From an uncultured Pseudomonadales bacterium (lineage in GTDB: Bacteria; Pseudomonadota; Gammaproteobacteria; Pseudomonadales; Pseudohongiellaceae), in NCBI GenBank assembly GCA_943789485.1, contig CALSUH010000007.1:278733-342732 (forward strand): 64,000 nucleotides of DNA. The letters run 5' to 3'. The notes beneath the pieces were generated by a model. That model ran no database searches. It had not been told where the DNA came from and saw nothing but the letters and a program-made list of their open reading frames with translations. The stretch's first letter is position 1; every line of letters begins with the position of its first letter. The position numbers were made by a program, and so were the translations under genes. Positions 42,534 through 52,390 of this stretch are shown piece by piece.

Positions 42534-45230
42534 CTAACGCGCCGGTCGCGCGTGTGCCGCACCTCTAAATATCGCATTCATCAGCATAACGTTAAGGCCA
42601 TCCAGGTAGGCACGCACGGTTGGGTCCTGTGTAAAGGCGATAACCTCGCCCGCACCATACGACTCTGACACTACGAAAGGCTTATAGGCAAGTTGCTTGC
42701 GATTCTCTTCCCAGATATAGCCGCTCGCGAGCAAGTCATCGGGACCCTGAAATCGAGCAACATTAAAACCATCGCTGAGGCGAACCGGCGTATACACATC
42801 GCTGCCTCGAACCAAAACGTTAAGCACAGGCGCTACCCCTGCACTAAGCCAATGCTCCTGATCTACATCGGCTCTCACCAGCACACCGGCGACAGCATCT
42901 GGATAGTTCTCGAGGGCATGAGTTTGCGCTTCATATTGGTCCAATGACGTTAGGTATTGGCCGTCTACAGCAGACTCCTCTGTCTCATCTGCATTTTCGG
43001 TTTCAGCAACCTCCTCCTGGAGCACGGCGCGCTCGCGCCGAATGGAAAGTAGATTTACATCCGGGTCCGCCAGAAAACGCGTCGCATTGCCGAGGCTAAT
43101 GATGACACCCCCCTGCCTCACCCAAGTCTTTAGGTTTTCGATTCCCGAGTCGCCAAGCACTGACTTGTAACCCGCACCATTCATTATAGGCAATATAAGA
43201 ACCTGGTATCGATTGAGGTTTGCAGAACGCAGCTTTTCTACTCGTATTGCTGTAATCGGGAAATCAAATTGACGCTCGATAACGAAGCGCGTATTGCCGG
43301 CACTGTAAGAAGCAGTAGGCACATCCCAGGCCATGGCGACTTTAGGCTCGTTGTGCCTTACAACGTTGGCGCTACCGAAGCTTGGCCCATCCGTTACCCA
43401 GCTATCGCTAACGGCGACCACATTCGCGCCAGTTTCTGTAGCCAGACGGTATACCGTGTCATGTACTAAGCTAGGGTTATCGACGATATCGAGAATTAGC
43501 GTTCCAGCGGGATATTCATTGCCAATATTCGTAAACGCCTTGTCGTTGCTCTTTACTGCTAACCCTTCGCGTAAAGCTCTTGCTAGAAATTTCACCGCCG
43601 GCGCTGAGCCCCATGGAACAAGATAGGAAACGGAGGCACGGCCGCCTGTCACACTGCCCGGCTGCACGAGATCGGTACCTACAAGTTCAAAATCACCACT
43701 TGGGATGCGCCCGCAGATATCTGTTTGGACGTTCATCATCAGTGGCAACGACCATGCCGTAACGTCATAGATCTCATCCGGCAAGTTGCGCGCGCGGCGC
43801 CGCTCCTGCTCCGCAAGAAAGCCTTCTTCCATGCCAACTTCAGTGTCCAGCAAGGTGCGGATGAAGCGCTTGGATGGCTGATCGGTACGAATCAAGTAAG
43901 AACCCGGTTGGTAGGATTCGCCACAGGCATTGAACGAAGATAGTGCACGCTGCACTTCAATGTCTTGCCGACTTAGCAAACCGGCGAGTTTATTTGCAGC
44001 AGCTTGATCTGTCTGCACTGGCAGAATATAGGCTCGAATATCTTCATTCTCACCCTCTTCAATGGCGCTAACTCGGTATTCATAGAATTCTTGAAGAAAC
44101 TTTTCTCTGTTTTGTGCAACCGTTTCAGCCGTAGCGAGTGAAGTCACAAAGTGATTTCTAACGGTATAGCGATAGTGCAAATCGTTGCCATCATACTGCC
44201 TGACTACTAGTCCGCGAGCGGAAGCCTGCTCGTAGGTCATCGCTATACTGCCAAAATATGAGGGCCAGCTGGCACCGTAGCCAGGATAGAAGGCGTCATA
44301 TACCTCTCGAGTAAAGTAGTCGAAGCCAAACCTATCGAAGTAGCGCGCGTTATTACGCCCAAACAGTTGCAGGCTTGAGCGCTGCGCCTCTGCCAGATGA
44401 GGATTGTACGGTATCGCCTCCGGAGCAAAAAAATAGGTCCCATCAGAACCCATCTCATGAGCATCCACATACGCGACTGGATACCATTCCAACATTGCCT
44501 TAGTCCGACCCTGAGTCTCTGGCTGTGTTTGTATAAACCAATCGCGGTTCATGTCAAAGAGGTAATGGTTTGTTCTGCCACCCGGCCAGGGTTCATCATG
44601 CTCTGCCGAGAGCCTGTCTGAGTCTGGCAGCAGGCCCTGAGCAGTTACGAAATTATGAATGAACCGATCGCGCCCATCGGGATTCTGCATCGGGTCTATA
44701 ACAACAATGGTATTTTGCAAAATCGAATCCACGCGGGCGTCGTCTAGCGATGCGAGAAGATGATAGGCAGTCAGCATTGATGCTTCCGTTGAAGATATTT
44801 CATTACCGTGCACGCCATAAGACAGCCAAGTCACCGCCGGCTGCTCAACTATAATTTGATTCGCTTCGGCCTCATTGGTAATACGCGGATCGGCTAGGGC
44901 CTGCATATTAGTCTTTGCCTCAGTCAAATTTGCACTGTTTTCAGCACTAGATATTACCGCATAGATCAATTCTCGATTCTGCCATGTACGTGCATATTCT
45001 ACGATTCCAATTCGATCGGGCGCTGCTTCGGCTAGAGCATGGAAATACCGTATTGCATCGCGATGCCAGGTGATTCGCTCACCCAGTTGATATCCAAGCA
45101 CCTCACGAACAGTTGGGATGGCAGGATCATAATTGGCTTCGGGCCAGTACTCGAAGTCATCCTGCGCTTGAAGAGGCAGACTGATGCTGAATACTAGTAG
45201 AGTCGCTAGGGAAAGTGATCGAAGATGCAT
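42534..45230 (-). CDS. Exported M14-family zinc metallopeptidase
   Basis: 898 residues. Signal peptide 1-23 (ends LQA). Zinc carboxypeptidase domain about 50-380: YGVHGNEISSTEA gives H141 and E144, and YVDAHEMGSD gives H258. MQNPDGRDRF is the substrate-binding Asn-Arg-type motif. A long C-terminal part (about 400-898) contains a Rossmann-like glutamine-amidotransferase-type fold (ILPIMNGAGY, GGVIISLGNATRF), a fusion common in large bacterial M14 proteins. Likely removes C-terminal residues from peptides in the periplasm. Confidence 0.88.
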   Translation of the reverse strand: MHLRSLSLATLLVFSISLPLQAQDDFEYWPEANYDPAIPTVREVLGYQLGERITWHRDAIRYFHALAEAAPDRIGIVEYARTWQNRELIYAVISSAENSANLTEAKTNMQALADPRITNEAEANQIIVEQPAVTWLSYGVHGNEISSTEASMLTAYHLLASLDDARVDSILQNTIVVIDPMQNPDGRDRFIHNFVTAQGLLPDSDRLSAEHDEPWPGGRTNHYLFDMNRDWFIQTQPETQGRTKAMLEWYPVAYVDAHEMGSDGTYFFAPEAIPYNPHLAEAQRSSLQLFGRNNARYFDRFGFDYFTREVYDAFYPGYGASWPSYFGSIAMTYEQASARGLVVRQYDGNDLHYRYTVRNHFVTSLATAETVAQNREKFLQEFYEYRVSAIEEGENEDIRAYILPVQTDQAAANKLAGLLSRQDIEVQRALSSFNACGESYQPGSYLIRTDQPSKRFIRTLLDTEVGMEEGFLAEQERRRARNLPDEIYDVTAWSLPLMMNVQTDICGRIPSGDFELVGTDLVQPGSVTGGRASVSYLVPWGSAPAVKFLARALREGLAVKSNDKAFTNIGNEYPAGTLILDIVDNPSLVHDTVYRLATETGANVVAVSDSWVTDGPSFGSANVVRHNEPKVAMAWDVPTASYSAGNTRFVIERQFDFPITAIRVEKLRSANLNRYQVLILPIMNGAGYKSVLGDSGIENLKTWVRQGGVIISLGNATRFLADPDVNLLSIRRERAVLQEEVAETENADETEESAVDGQYLTSLDQYEAQTHALENYPDAVAGVLVRADVDQEHWLSAGVAPVLNVLVRGSDVYTPVRLSDGFNVARFQGPDDLLASGYIWEENRKQLAYKPFVVSESYGAGEVIAFTQDPTVRAYLDGLNVMLMNAIFRGAAHARPAR

Positions 45231-45425
45231 TGTATCTCTCTCGGAATTGGGTTTAATTCAATTTTGCGAATCTGATTCTACACCTCGCATCAATAGACTA
45301 GCGTTTTTCTGGTCCCCAATCTACTGAATCTAGAACACTACTCAGCCGACAAAAGTATTGTGTCACTCCTATGCAGCAGGTATAAACGAAGTCTCAGAAA
45401 AATATTTAGCGATAGCGAAGAAATT

Positions 45426-46112
45426 ATGTCAGAGCAAACCCCTACTACGCTTAAAAATACGATTGAACTCGATTTCGAGGAGCTATCCACAGGCGAAATG
45501 AAAACCCGGGCTATAGACTTTAATACGCTAATGCAAAAAAGAAGGACGGTACGTGACTTTTCCCCTAGAGAGGTGCCGCGAGAGGTAATCGATGCCTGCC
45601 TTACAGCAGGTGGCAGCGCTCCTAGCGGCGCGCATAGACAACCCTGGCACTTCGCTTTGATCAGCGACCCCAGTATCAAACGAGAGATCCGCACTGCGGC
45701 AGAAATAGAAGAAAAGGAGTTTTACGGAAAGCGTGCGCCTCAAGACTGGCTTGATGCGCTGGCGCCACTTGGGACAGACTCGAGCAAACCCTTTCTCGAA
45801 CACGCGCCTTTTCTCATAGTGATTTTTGCGCAAAAATTTAAACTAGATGCTCAGGGCAACAAGCTCAAGAACTACTATGTGACAGAATCAGCCAGCATTG
45901 CAACCGGCTTGTTAATCGCCGCACTGCACAATGCCGGTCTAGCAACCCTGACTCATACGCCTAGCCCGATGAAATTCTTGAATACGATTCTAGGAAGACC
46001 AGTTACAGAAAAGCCTTTGATGGTAATCGTAACAGGCTACCCCGAGAAGGGAACTCGGATACCGGATATACAGCGTAAGGCTCTGAATGAGTTTGTTAGC
46101 GTTCATGAATAG
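45426..46112 (+). CDS. Iodotyrosine deiodinase-like nitroreductase
   Basis: 228 residues from ATG 45426 ([10 protein letters not shown]). FMN-dependent nitroreductase fold: [14 protein letters not shown] (38-51), [12 protein letters not shown] (65-76) and [22 protein letters not shown]. The lid of iodotyrosine deiodinases is recognisable: E96-xxx-Y100 and K121 match human IYD E157, Y161 and K182 with identical spacing. IYD reductively removes halogen from halotyrosines. Cytoplasmic (no signal). Alternative: a general nitroreductase of this branch. It stands alone between two unrelated genes. Confidence 0.85.
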   Translation: MSEQTPTTLKNTIELDFEELSTGEMKTRAIDFNTLMQKRRTVRDFSPREVPREVIDACLTAGGSAPSGAHRQPWHFALISDPSIKREIRTAAEIEEKEFYGKRAPQDWLDALAPLGTDSSKPFLEHAPFLIVIFAQKFKLDAQGNKLKNYYVTESASIATGLLIAALHNAGLATLTHTPSPMKFLNTILGRPVTEKPLMVIVTGYPEKGTRIPDIQRKALNEFVSVHE

Positions 46113-46371
46113 TAGCCTGCTATCGAAGCACCATTGAATCCACACTAAACTCTTAAGTTCCTTTTGCTATCAAGATACTCCCGAGCCTGGCTATATCCAC
46201 ATTGATTTTTAGCCGCAACTACCATTGGCCACTTAGGGTCTATTGACAAATACTATTTCTAAATCTGAGAAAAAAGTGAATAGTAATAAAGTAAGAGGCT
46301 CTAGTAGGTAGGTTTTCTTAAGAGATTACGTTATAAACGTCTTGAGCATCTTCTCTTTTCAGGAGTACAAA

Positions 46372-47313
46372 TTGCAAAACATTCGACCGATACTTCTAGT
46401 TATTGCGATTGTAGGTAGCTGCGGTTTACTAAACCCTGTAAATGCTGCTGAATTGCTCCGGGAAGTGCCTGCAGGCGCTCAAGCTCTGTCTTTGCAGGGA
46501 GAGGCACTATATGCTGCAGAACTTAATGACAGCGCGCGGCTAAACCTTGAAACCGCACAGACTAATTACGAGTCGGATCCGAACGACGCTGACAATATCA
46601 TCTGGCTTGGTCGGCGCATCGCCTACGCTGGAGACTATCGTCTTTCGATTGAAATATTTTCCGAGGGCGTGGAAAAATTTCCTAAAGATCCCCGCTTTTA
46701 TCGTCATCGTGGGCATCGCTACATTTCAATTAGGGAGTTCAATCGAGCGATTTCTGACTTAGAGACTGCCGCTGAACTGATGCAGAATTTACCCTCGCAA
46801 GTTGAACCTGATGGTTTGCCCAATGCCCAGAATATCCCGTTAACAAGCACTCAAGGCAACGTTTGGTATCACTTGGGATTAGCCTATTACTTGAAACAGG
46901 ATTGGCCAAGGGCACTCACCGCTTTTCGCAATGGATATAACTTGGGCGGCTATGATGATAATCTCGTTTCGACTGGCCACTGGATTTATATGATCCTTCG
47001 CCGTATGGGAAACGAAGAGGAAGCTGCTATAGCACTCAATGAAATTTCCGCTGACATGATCATCATCGAAAATATGAGCTACCATGAGCTTTGTCTTCTT
47101 TATAAGCAAGAGATGGAAATTGAAAGCATGATGGCGGCTAATGGTGATGACCCTAGTAACGCCGCAGTAGCATATGGCATCGCAAATTACTTTTATTACA
47201 ATGGGCACAGAGAACGCTCAGACGAATTATTGCAGCTTATAGTATCCGGTTCTAGCTGGAGTGCATTTGGCTTTATTGCTGCCGAGGCTGATATCGCTAA
47301 CCCGCGACGTTAG
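46372..47313 (+). CDS. Exported TPR-repeat protein
   Basis: About 313 residues. The frame opens upstream at 46342 (MSIFSFQEYKL) but the signal sequence begins near NIRPILLVIAIVGSCGLL, preceded by CAGGAGTACAA, so a TTG at 46372 is the likely start. Tetratricopeptide repeats are visible at about 60-130 (PNDADNIIWLGRRIAYAGDYRLSIE in pieces, then FYRHRGHRYISIREFNRAI) and 175-205 (WYHLGLAYYLKQDWPRALTAF). Probable scaffold in the periplasm. No partner can be named. Confidence 0.7.
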   Translation: MQNIRPILLVIAIVGSCGLLNPVNAAELLREVPAGAQALSLQGEALYAAELNDSARLNLETAQTNYESDPNDADNIIWLGRRIAYAGDYRLSIEIFSEGVEKFPKDPRFYRHRGHRYISIREFNRAISDLETAAELMQNLPSQVEPDGLPNAQNIPLTSTQGNVWYHLGLAYYLKQDWPRALTAFRNGYNLGGYDDNLVSTGHWIYMILRRMGNEEEAAIALNEISADMIIIENMSYHELCLLYKQEMEIESMMAANGDDPSNAAVAYGIANYFYYNGHRERSDELLQLIVSGSSWSAFGFIAAEADIANPRR

Positions 47314-47334
47314 CGCCTGATCCAATCAGAAACT

Positions 47335-48648
47335 TTAGAAACGAGCGGAGACGCCAAGGACCAACACGCCTCCTACAAGTAAAGGAGCCATGTATCTCAC
47401 AATAAACTGCCAGACACTAAACATCGTATCGCTCAATCCAGAGAGTTCAACACGCATCACTTCTCGCGGTGCTATCCAACCTGCAAAAACTGCGATTAAT
47501 ATCCCGCCAATGGGCATCATCACCTGCCCTGAAAAGAAATCTATTTCTTCATTTATGTGCGGATAGAACGCGCTTACAGCGCCTACCGCCCAGGCGATTA
47601 CGCCTAGCGTCAGCACGGCAGTCTTACGCTGCAAATGCAACTGCTCTTCGACAGCTACAGCAGCAAGCATCAACATCGCAATAGAGGACGTGAGTGCACC
47701 CAAAGCAGCGAGACTAAAAAATAGTCCGCCAACCACAGAGCCAGCGGGCATTTGCAAAAATGAATGGGGCATGGTGCTGAAGATCAAACCCATACCCATG
47801 GCCGGATCTAGGTTGAACTGGAAAACAATAGGAAAAATCATGAGCCCAGCCATAAGGGCCACAATGGTGTCGGATGTTGCAATGACCAGGCCGTCATTGG
47901 CAATGTTAGCCTTCTTGTCTAAATAGGCGCCGAAGGTCAACATAGCTGCGCCACCAACAACCACAGAGAAAAATGCTTGTCCAAAGGCGGCCAGCATAAC
48001 TTGCGGCGTTAATTCTTCAAAACGAGGGCTAAGCAGATAGTCGAAGGCAGCGCTCGCGTCACCGTTTCTGAGGGAATAAACAGAAAGCAACGTGAGCATG
48101 ATAAAAAACGCAGGCATACTTAGTCGAGAGAAACTCTCAAGGCCCTTGTGTAATCCGCGCAGCACAATAGCGACAGTTATCACCATGAATAGCGTTTGCC
48201 ACAGAAACACACGCACAGGTGTCGCATAAATCTCTGGCACTGCACCTTCGACAAAACCGCCGCCAAATCCAGCCACGGCGTACGCTAATACTCGTCCCGA
48301 TATAACACCGTAGATGCATAGCACCATATAAGTCGCTAAGGCTCCAATGCCACCGACAAGGCCCCACCAAGGCGAGCGGCCAGCAGAGCGAGCCATTTCT
48401 TTGGTTGAGCCAACGGCAGACAAGCCCATATGTCGGCCCACAGCAAGCTCTCCGATTAGCACCGGATAGACGATACCAATAATGCACAACAGATAAACAA
48501 GCACGAAAGCCGAGCCGCCGTTCTCCCCAGCCTGAAAAGGAAATCGCCACAGATTACCGAGACCAACGGAGGCACCAATGCCGACCATCAAAAACGAAAA
48601 GCGATTTGTCCAGCGTGCCGTTGTAGGTGAAGGTGTAGGTGAAGCCAT
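47335..48648 (-). CDS. Sodium-dependent transporter, NSS family
   Basis: 437 residues, about 11-12 membrane segments. The first segment has the family signature VGIGASVGLGNLWRFPF (unwound region binding sodium and substrate); NGGSAFVLVYL and SFFSVVVGGAAM-like segments follow. LeuT-fold symporters of this family carry amino acids. A peptide-hydrolysing neighbourhood fits amino acid uptake. It is downstream of fusA2 on the same strand but separated by a terminator. Confidence 0.9.
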   Translation of the reverse strand: MASPTPSPTTARWTNRFSFLMVGIGASVGLGNLWRFPFQAGENGGSAFVLVYLLCIIGIVYPVLIGELAVGRHMGLSAVGSTKEMARSAGRSPWWGLVGGIGALATYMVLCIYGVISGRVLAYAVAGFGGGFVEGAVPEIYATPVRVFLWQTLFMVITVAIVLRGLHKGLESFSRLSMPAFFIMLTLLSVYSLRNGDASAAFDYLLSPRFEELTPQVMLAAFGQAFFSVVVGGAAMLTFGAYLDKKANIANDGLVIATSDTIVALMAGLMIFPIVFQFNLDPAMGMGLIFSTMPHSFLQMPAGSVVGGLFFSLAALGALTSSIAMLMLAAVAVEEQLHLQRKTAVLTLGVIAWAVGAVSAFYPHINEEIDFFSGQVMMPIGGILIAVFAGWIAPREVMRVELSGLSDTMFSVWQFIVRYMAPLLVGGVLVLGVSARF

Positions 48649-48703
48649 AGAAGTCTCTTTATTTTTTTTAGCAGAAATCTCAGAATAAAGGGCTTATGCC
48701 TAT

Positions 48704-48739
48704 AAAAAAGGCCCCGGTAAAGATTTTTATCGGAGCCTT
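48704..48739 (-). terminator. Terminator of the second EF-G gene
   Basis: On the minus strand AAGGCTCCGATAAA and TTTACCGGGGCCTT form a stem with minor mismatches, followed by TTTTTT, 20 bp after the stop. Confidence 0.85.
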
Positions 48740-48758
48740 CAAAAACAAGAATATCGAC

Positions 48759-50852
48759 CTACTTCTTGGATTTCGCTTCCTGTCTTTCTTTTTCAGCTTC
48801 AACAACAGCTTCAGAGACTGACCTTGGGCATTGCTGGTAATGAGAGAACTCCATAGAGAACTGACCGCGACCTGAGGTCATTGTTCGCAGGCTGCCAATG
48901 TAGCCAAACATTTCAGAAAGAGGCACGTCTGCCTTAATGCGAACACCTGTGGTCCCCGTATCCTGATCTTTAATCATGCCGCGACGACGGTTTAAATCGC
49001 CGATTACATCGCCCACGTGATCGTCCGGCGTAAATACATCTACTTTCATGATCGGCTCGATTAACTCAGGTCCGGCTTTAGGCATTGACTGACGGTAAGC
49101 GCCTCTTGCAGCAAGCTCGAAAGCGACTGCCGATGAATCCACTGCGTGGAAGCCACCGTCAAATAGTTCAATTTCTATGTCCAAAACCGGAAAGCCCGCT
49201 ATTGGGCCGTGCTCCATCATGCCTTTGAAACCTTTCTCAATGGCAGGGAAGAATTCTTTCGGTACGTTACCGCCCACAACCTTGGAGGTAAATACATAGC
49301 CGGAACCTGGTTCACCGGGTTTAATATGGTAATCGATCTTACCGAATTGACCGGAACCACCTGACTGCTTCTTGTGAGTATAGGTATCTTCAATTTCCTG
49401 CGTAATTGTCTCACGGTAGGCGACCTGAGGTGCGCCTACTTCCAACTCAACACCGTAAGTACGATTCAAAATATCGACCTTAATATCGAGGTGTAGCTCG
49501 CCCATTCCTTTGAGAATGGTTTCACCGGAATCTTGGTCTGTCTCAACCCGAAAAGAAGGATCCTCCGCTACCATTTTGCCAATCGCAACGCCCAATTTAT
49601 CAACACTACTCTTGTCTATGGGCGATACCGCAATTGATATAACCGGGTCGGGGAAAATCATGGGCTCCAGCGTACAGGGGTGATCTTTGCTGCATAAAGT
49701 GTGGCCTGTTTGCACATTTTTCATGCCAACGATAGAAAAAATGTCACCGGCTTGCGCTCTATCAATTTCATTACGGTCATCGGCATGCATTTCTACCATA
49801 CGGCCAATGCGCTCGGTTTTACCTGTAAATGAATTTAAAATGGTATCGCCTTTGTTTAGCACGCCGGAATACACCCTAACGAAGGTTAGGGCGCCAAAGC
49901 GGTCTTCCATGATTTTGAACGCCAATGCGCGAAATGGTTCAGCCTCAGAAACCAGGGCTAATTCACCATTCGGTTCGCCTTGCTCATCGGTTAAAGGCTG
50001 AGCCTTAACTTCAGTTGGATTGGGCAGGTAATCAACAACCGCATCCAATACCAATTGAATACCTTTATCTTTGAACGCAGAACCACAATAAGTAGGGAAG
50101 AAGTCCAAGGCGATTGTGCCCTTGCGGATGCAGCGCTTAATGTCCTCTATCGACGGCTCTTCGCCATCTAGATAGGCCTCCATCAGGTCATCATCTTGAT
50201 CGAGAGCCATTTCAATTAATTTTTCACGGTATTGCTCTACCTGATCAACCATGTCTTCAGGCACTTCCCCAACTTCGAATTTTTCAGGGTTGCCCGGATC
50301 AGGCCAAATATGTGATTTGCGTGTGAGAAGGTCAACTATACCTATGAAATCTTCTTCAGTACCGATGGGTAAAACCATGACCAGAGGGTTTGCGCCGAGA
50401 ATGTTTTCGACCTGACCAACAACTTTGAGGAAGTCTGCGCCTACGCGGTCCAGCTTGTTAACGAAAATAATGCGCGATACTTCTGAGTCATTAGCATAGC
50501 GCCAGTTGGTCTCCGACTGGGGCTCAACACCGCCCGAGCCACAAAAAACACCTACGCCTCCATCCAGCACTTTAAGCGAGCGATACACCTCAACAGTGAA
50601 ATCAACGTGACCTGGGGTATCTATAATATTTAAATGGTGATCTTTCCAGAAACAGGTCGTCGCCGCAGACTGGATAGTGATTCCGCGCTCTTTCTCCTGA
50701 TCCATGAAATCCGTTGTTGCTGCGCCATCATGTACTTCTCCGGTTTTATGGATTTTACCGGTTAGCTTAAGAATGCGCTCTGTGGTCGTGGTTTTCCCGG
50801 CATCAACGTGGGCGAAAATACCTATGTTTCTATATAGTGATAAATCAGTCAT
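48759..50852 (-). CDS. fusA2: Second, divergent elongation factor G
   Basis: 697 residues from ATG 50852 ([17 protein letters not shown]); a TTG 12 bp upstream is less likely. G-domain motifs [31 protein letters not shown] and [10 protein letters not shown] are intact, as are domain III-V motifs ([33 protein letters not shown]). It differs from the first copy in the N-terminus and switch neighbourhood ([19 protein letters not shown]), as the second EF-G of pseudomonads does. Role uncertain: recycling, stress or back-up translocation. Not in a ribosomal operon. Confidence 0.93.
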   Translation of the reverse strand: MTDLSLYRNIGIFAHVDAGKTTTTERILKLTGKIHKTGEVHDGAATTDFMDQEKERGITIQSAATTCFWKDHHLNIIDTPGHVDFTVEVYRSLKVLDGGVGVFCGSGGVEPQSETNWRYANDSEVSRIIFVNKLDRVGADFLKVVGQVENILGANPLVMVLPIGTEEDFIGIVDLLTRKSHIWPDPGNPEKFEVGEVPEDMVDQVEQYREKLIEMALDQDDDLMEAYLDGEEPSIEDIKRCIRKGTIALDFFPTYCGSAFKDKGIQLVLDAVVDYLPNPTEVKAQPLTDEQGEPNGELALVSEAEPFRALAFKIMEDRFGALTFVRVYSGVLNKGDTILNSFTGKTERIGRMVEMHADDRNEIDRAQAGDIFSIVGMKNVQTGHTLCSKDHPCTLEPMIFPDPVISIAVSPIDKSSVDKLGVAIGKMVAEDPSFRVETDQDSGETILKGMGELHLDIKVDILNRTYGVELEVGAPQVAYRETITQEIEDTYTHKKQSGGSGQFGKIDYHIKPGEPGSGYVFTSKVVGGNVPKEFFPAIEKGFKGMMEHGPIAGFPVLDIEIELFDGGFHAVDSSAVAFELAARGAYRQSMPKAGPELIEPIMKVDVFTPDDHVGDVIGDLNRRRGMIKDQDTGTTGVRIKADVPLSEMFGYIGSLRTMTSGRGQFSMEFSHYQQCPRSVSEAVVEAEKERQEAKSKK

Positions 50853-51067
50853 TGTGCTGCCCAAAGGTTAGTTAATAAGTTAGGGGAAAAACGGTGCGGC
50901 ATGATACTAGATTTTCATAGTTAAACGCGAGGGGAAAATAAAGAAAAGATCATCGTAATATTCTGAATCTGGCTCAAAATATTGTTCCTGCTCATAGAAA
51001 CAAGTGGGGACACGGCTAAAATAGTAAAAAATGGTCTAGGATACGACCCACATACAAGTTAACCGAA

Positions 51068-51370
51068 TCACCAGCCGATCCTACCACGCCGCGGAAGATA
51101 CTCTGCGAAATCGCGCTGAGTACACTCACCTGCGGTCTCGCACGCCACATAGAGGTTCGCTAGCTGACCGAGGTATTCAGACTGAGCAAGAGCACCGATA
51201 GAAATTGTAGCTGCCCAGCTTAATTGGCTTGAGTAACGGGCACCAGAGTCTGGCGAGGCTCCGCCTACGAAGGAGTGTTGGCCGTCGCATGCTAGCTGTG
51301 CGAAAGTCGGAGTGCTCGCTAGAACAACAAGCGCTGCTAACACATTTATAGCTGCTCTTTTTAACATCAA
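51068..51370 (-). CDS. Small exported protein, unknown
   Basis: 100 residues with a convincing signal peptide (1-24, cut after TFA). The mature part has three Cys (LACDGQHSFVGG and ACETAGECTQ), possibly forming disulfides. Ends RRGRIGW. No family recognised. It is followed on the far side by a bidirectional terminator and is probably monocistronic. Confidence 0.55.
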   Translation of the reverse strand: MMLKRAAINVLAALVVLASTPTFAQLACDGQHSFVGGASPDSGARYSSQLSWAATISIGALAQSEYLGQLANLYVACETAGECTQRDFAEYLPRRGRIGW

Positions 51371-51431
51371 CTGCCGCCGCTAATTCATTTCTCATTAAGC
51401 TAGCCTGAATCCGATTATCGATGACAGCCCA

Positions 51432-51471
51432 TAAAAAAAGGCCTGCGACTTAGTCCACAGGCCTTTTTTTA
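51432..51471. terminator. Bidirectional terminator
   Basis: AAAAAAAGGCCTG and CAGGCCTTTTTTT form a perfect 13-bp stem around a 12-nt loop, ending 14 bp from the stop of the next minus-strand gene. Confidence 0.9.
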
Positions 51472-51484
51472 ATCGATCAAACGT

Positions 51485-52321
51485 CTACTGAGGCGGATTG
51501 CCTCGAGGCGTGCCTGGCTTGCGCCATTCGCCATACAAAAACTCTTCGGCAAATTCAGCGCACTTGAATTCGAGTAGCTGCATACTGTCCGCAACATGAC
51601 GGTAGAGTGGAAAACTAATTGTCCAAGGTGCTGTGAAAGTATTTGGATCAGTAATAGTCGCTTCGTACTGAACGTGGTCCGCGCCTGTCGCAGTCCAACG
51701 TTCCTCGACTACCATTTCGTAGCTGTGGTGATTACCGGAACGATCGAACCATGTATCAGGCATCTGACCAGAAACTCGAACTACCAGCGTATCGCCTTCC
51801 CAATGCGCATTCGAATGTCCCATCCAAGCGTCAACCTGCGACTCAAGTTCTGGCTGATCAACGTAGACGATGCGATTCGATTCAGCAACTTCATAGGCTA
51901 TAAGAATGACGCCTTCAGATTGCACTATCTGAAAAGGAAAAGGCATGTAATTCGCGCGAGGAACGCCCGGCATATAACACTTAGTCAATGGATCATTTTC
52001 TAGTGCGTTAGCTTTGTTCGCATCGCGAATGCGTCGCGACTGTTCATTGTAAGGAATTCTCCCGCCTTCAACGATTCCTAAGCCGGCTGGCGTTGCCGAG
52101 ATTGCTCCCATCAAACCTGGGTGGGGGCCTTCTGATGCAGCATGAGGCTCAACATCATAGTGCGCCGATGTCATCGCCTGCCATATGCCGCTAAGGTCTG
52201 GCTTGCCGCTAGGTGTACGTGGAATCTCACCACTTTGCGCAACTGCCTGAGTGACGGAGAAAATGCCCACTAAAGTGAATAGTCCAAACTGCGCTATTTT
52301 TTTTTGAATTAGAGTTTTCAT
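51485..52321 (-). CDS. Exported PDLSG-type protein of unknown function (1)
   Basis: 278 residues, signal peptide 1-29 (ends AVA). Hallmarks of a widespread exported family: GKPDLSGIWQ after the signal, KCYMPGVPR, GHSNAHWEGDTLVVRV and ITDPNTFTAPWTISFPL, the last part a lipocalin-like series of strands. Function unknown in general. The downstream neighbour at 52391 shares the same plan, so the two are paralogues 70 bp apart and probably cotranscribed. Confidence 0.7.
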   Translation of the reverse strand: MKTLIQKKIAQFGLFTLVGIFSVTQAVAQSGEIPRTPSGKPDLSGIWQAMTSAHYDVEPHAASEGPHPGLMGAISATPAGLGIVEGGRIPYNEQSRRIRDANKANALENDPLTKCYMPGVPRANYMPFPFQIVQSEGVILIAYEVAESNRIVYVDQPELESQVDAWMGHSNAHWEGDTLVVRVSGQMPDTWFDRSGNHHSYEMVVEERWTATGADHVQYEATITDPNTFTAPWTISFPLYRHVADSMQLLEFKCAEFAEEFLYGEWRKPGTPRGNPPQ

Positions 52322-52390
52322 TTACTGCCCTTAATTGTTTTTGTCTTTTAGCTAATATTTAGGATTTACAATCCAATTACTATCTATTCC

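Noticed and set aside
51003..51025. GTGGGGACACGGCTAAAATAG as a REP-type half element
   Set aside because: Only one arm is present; no inverted partner nearby.
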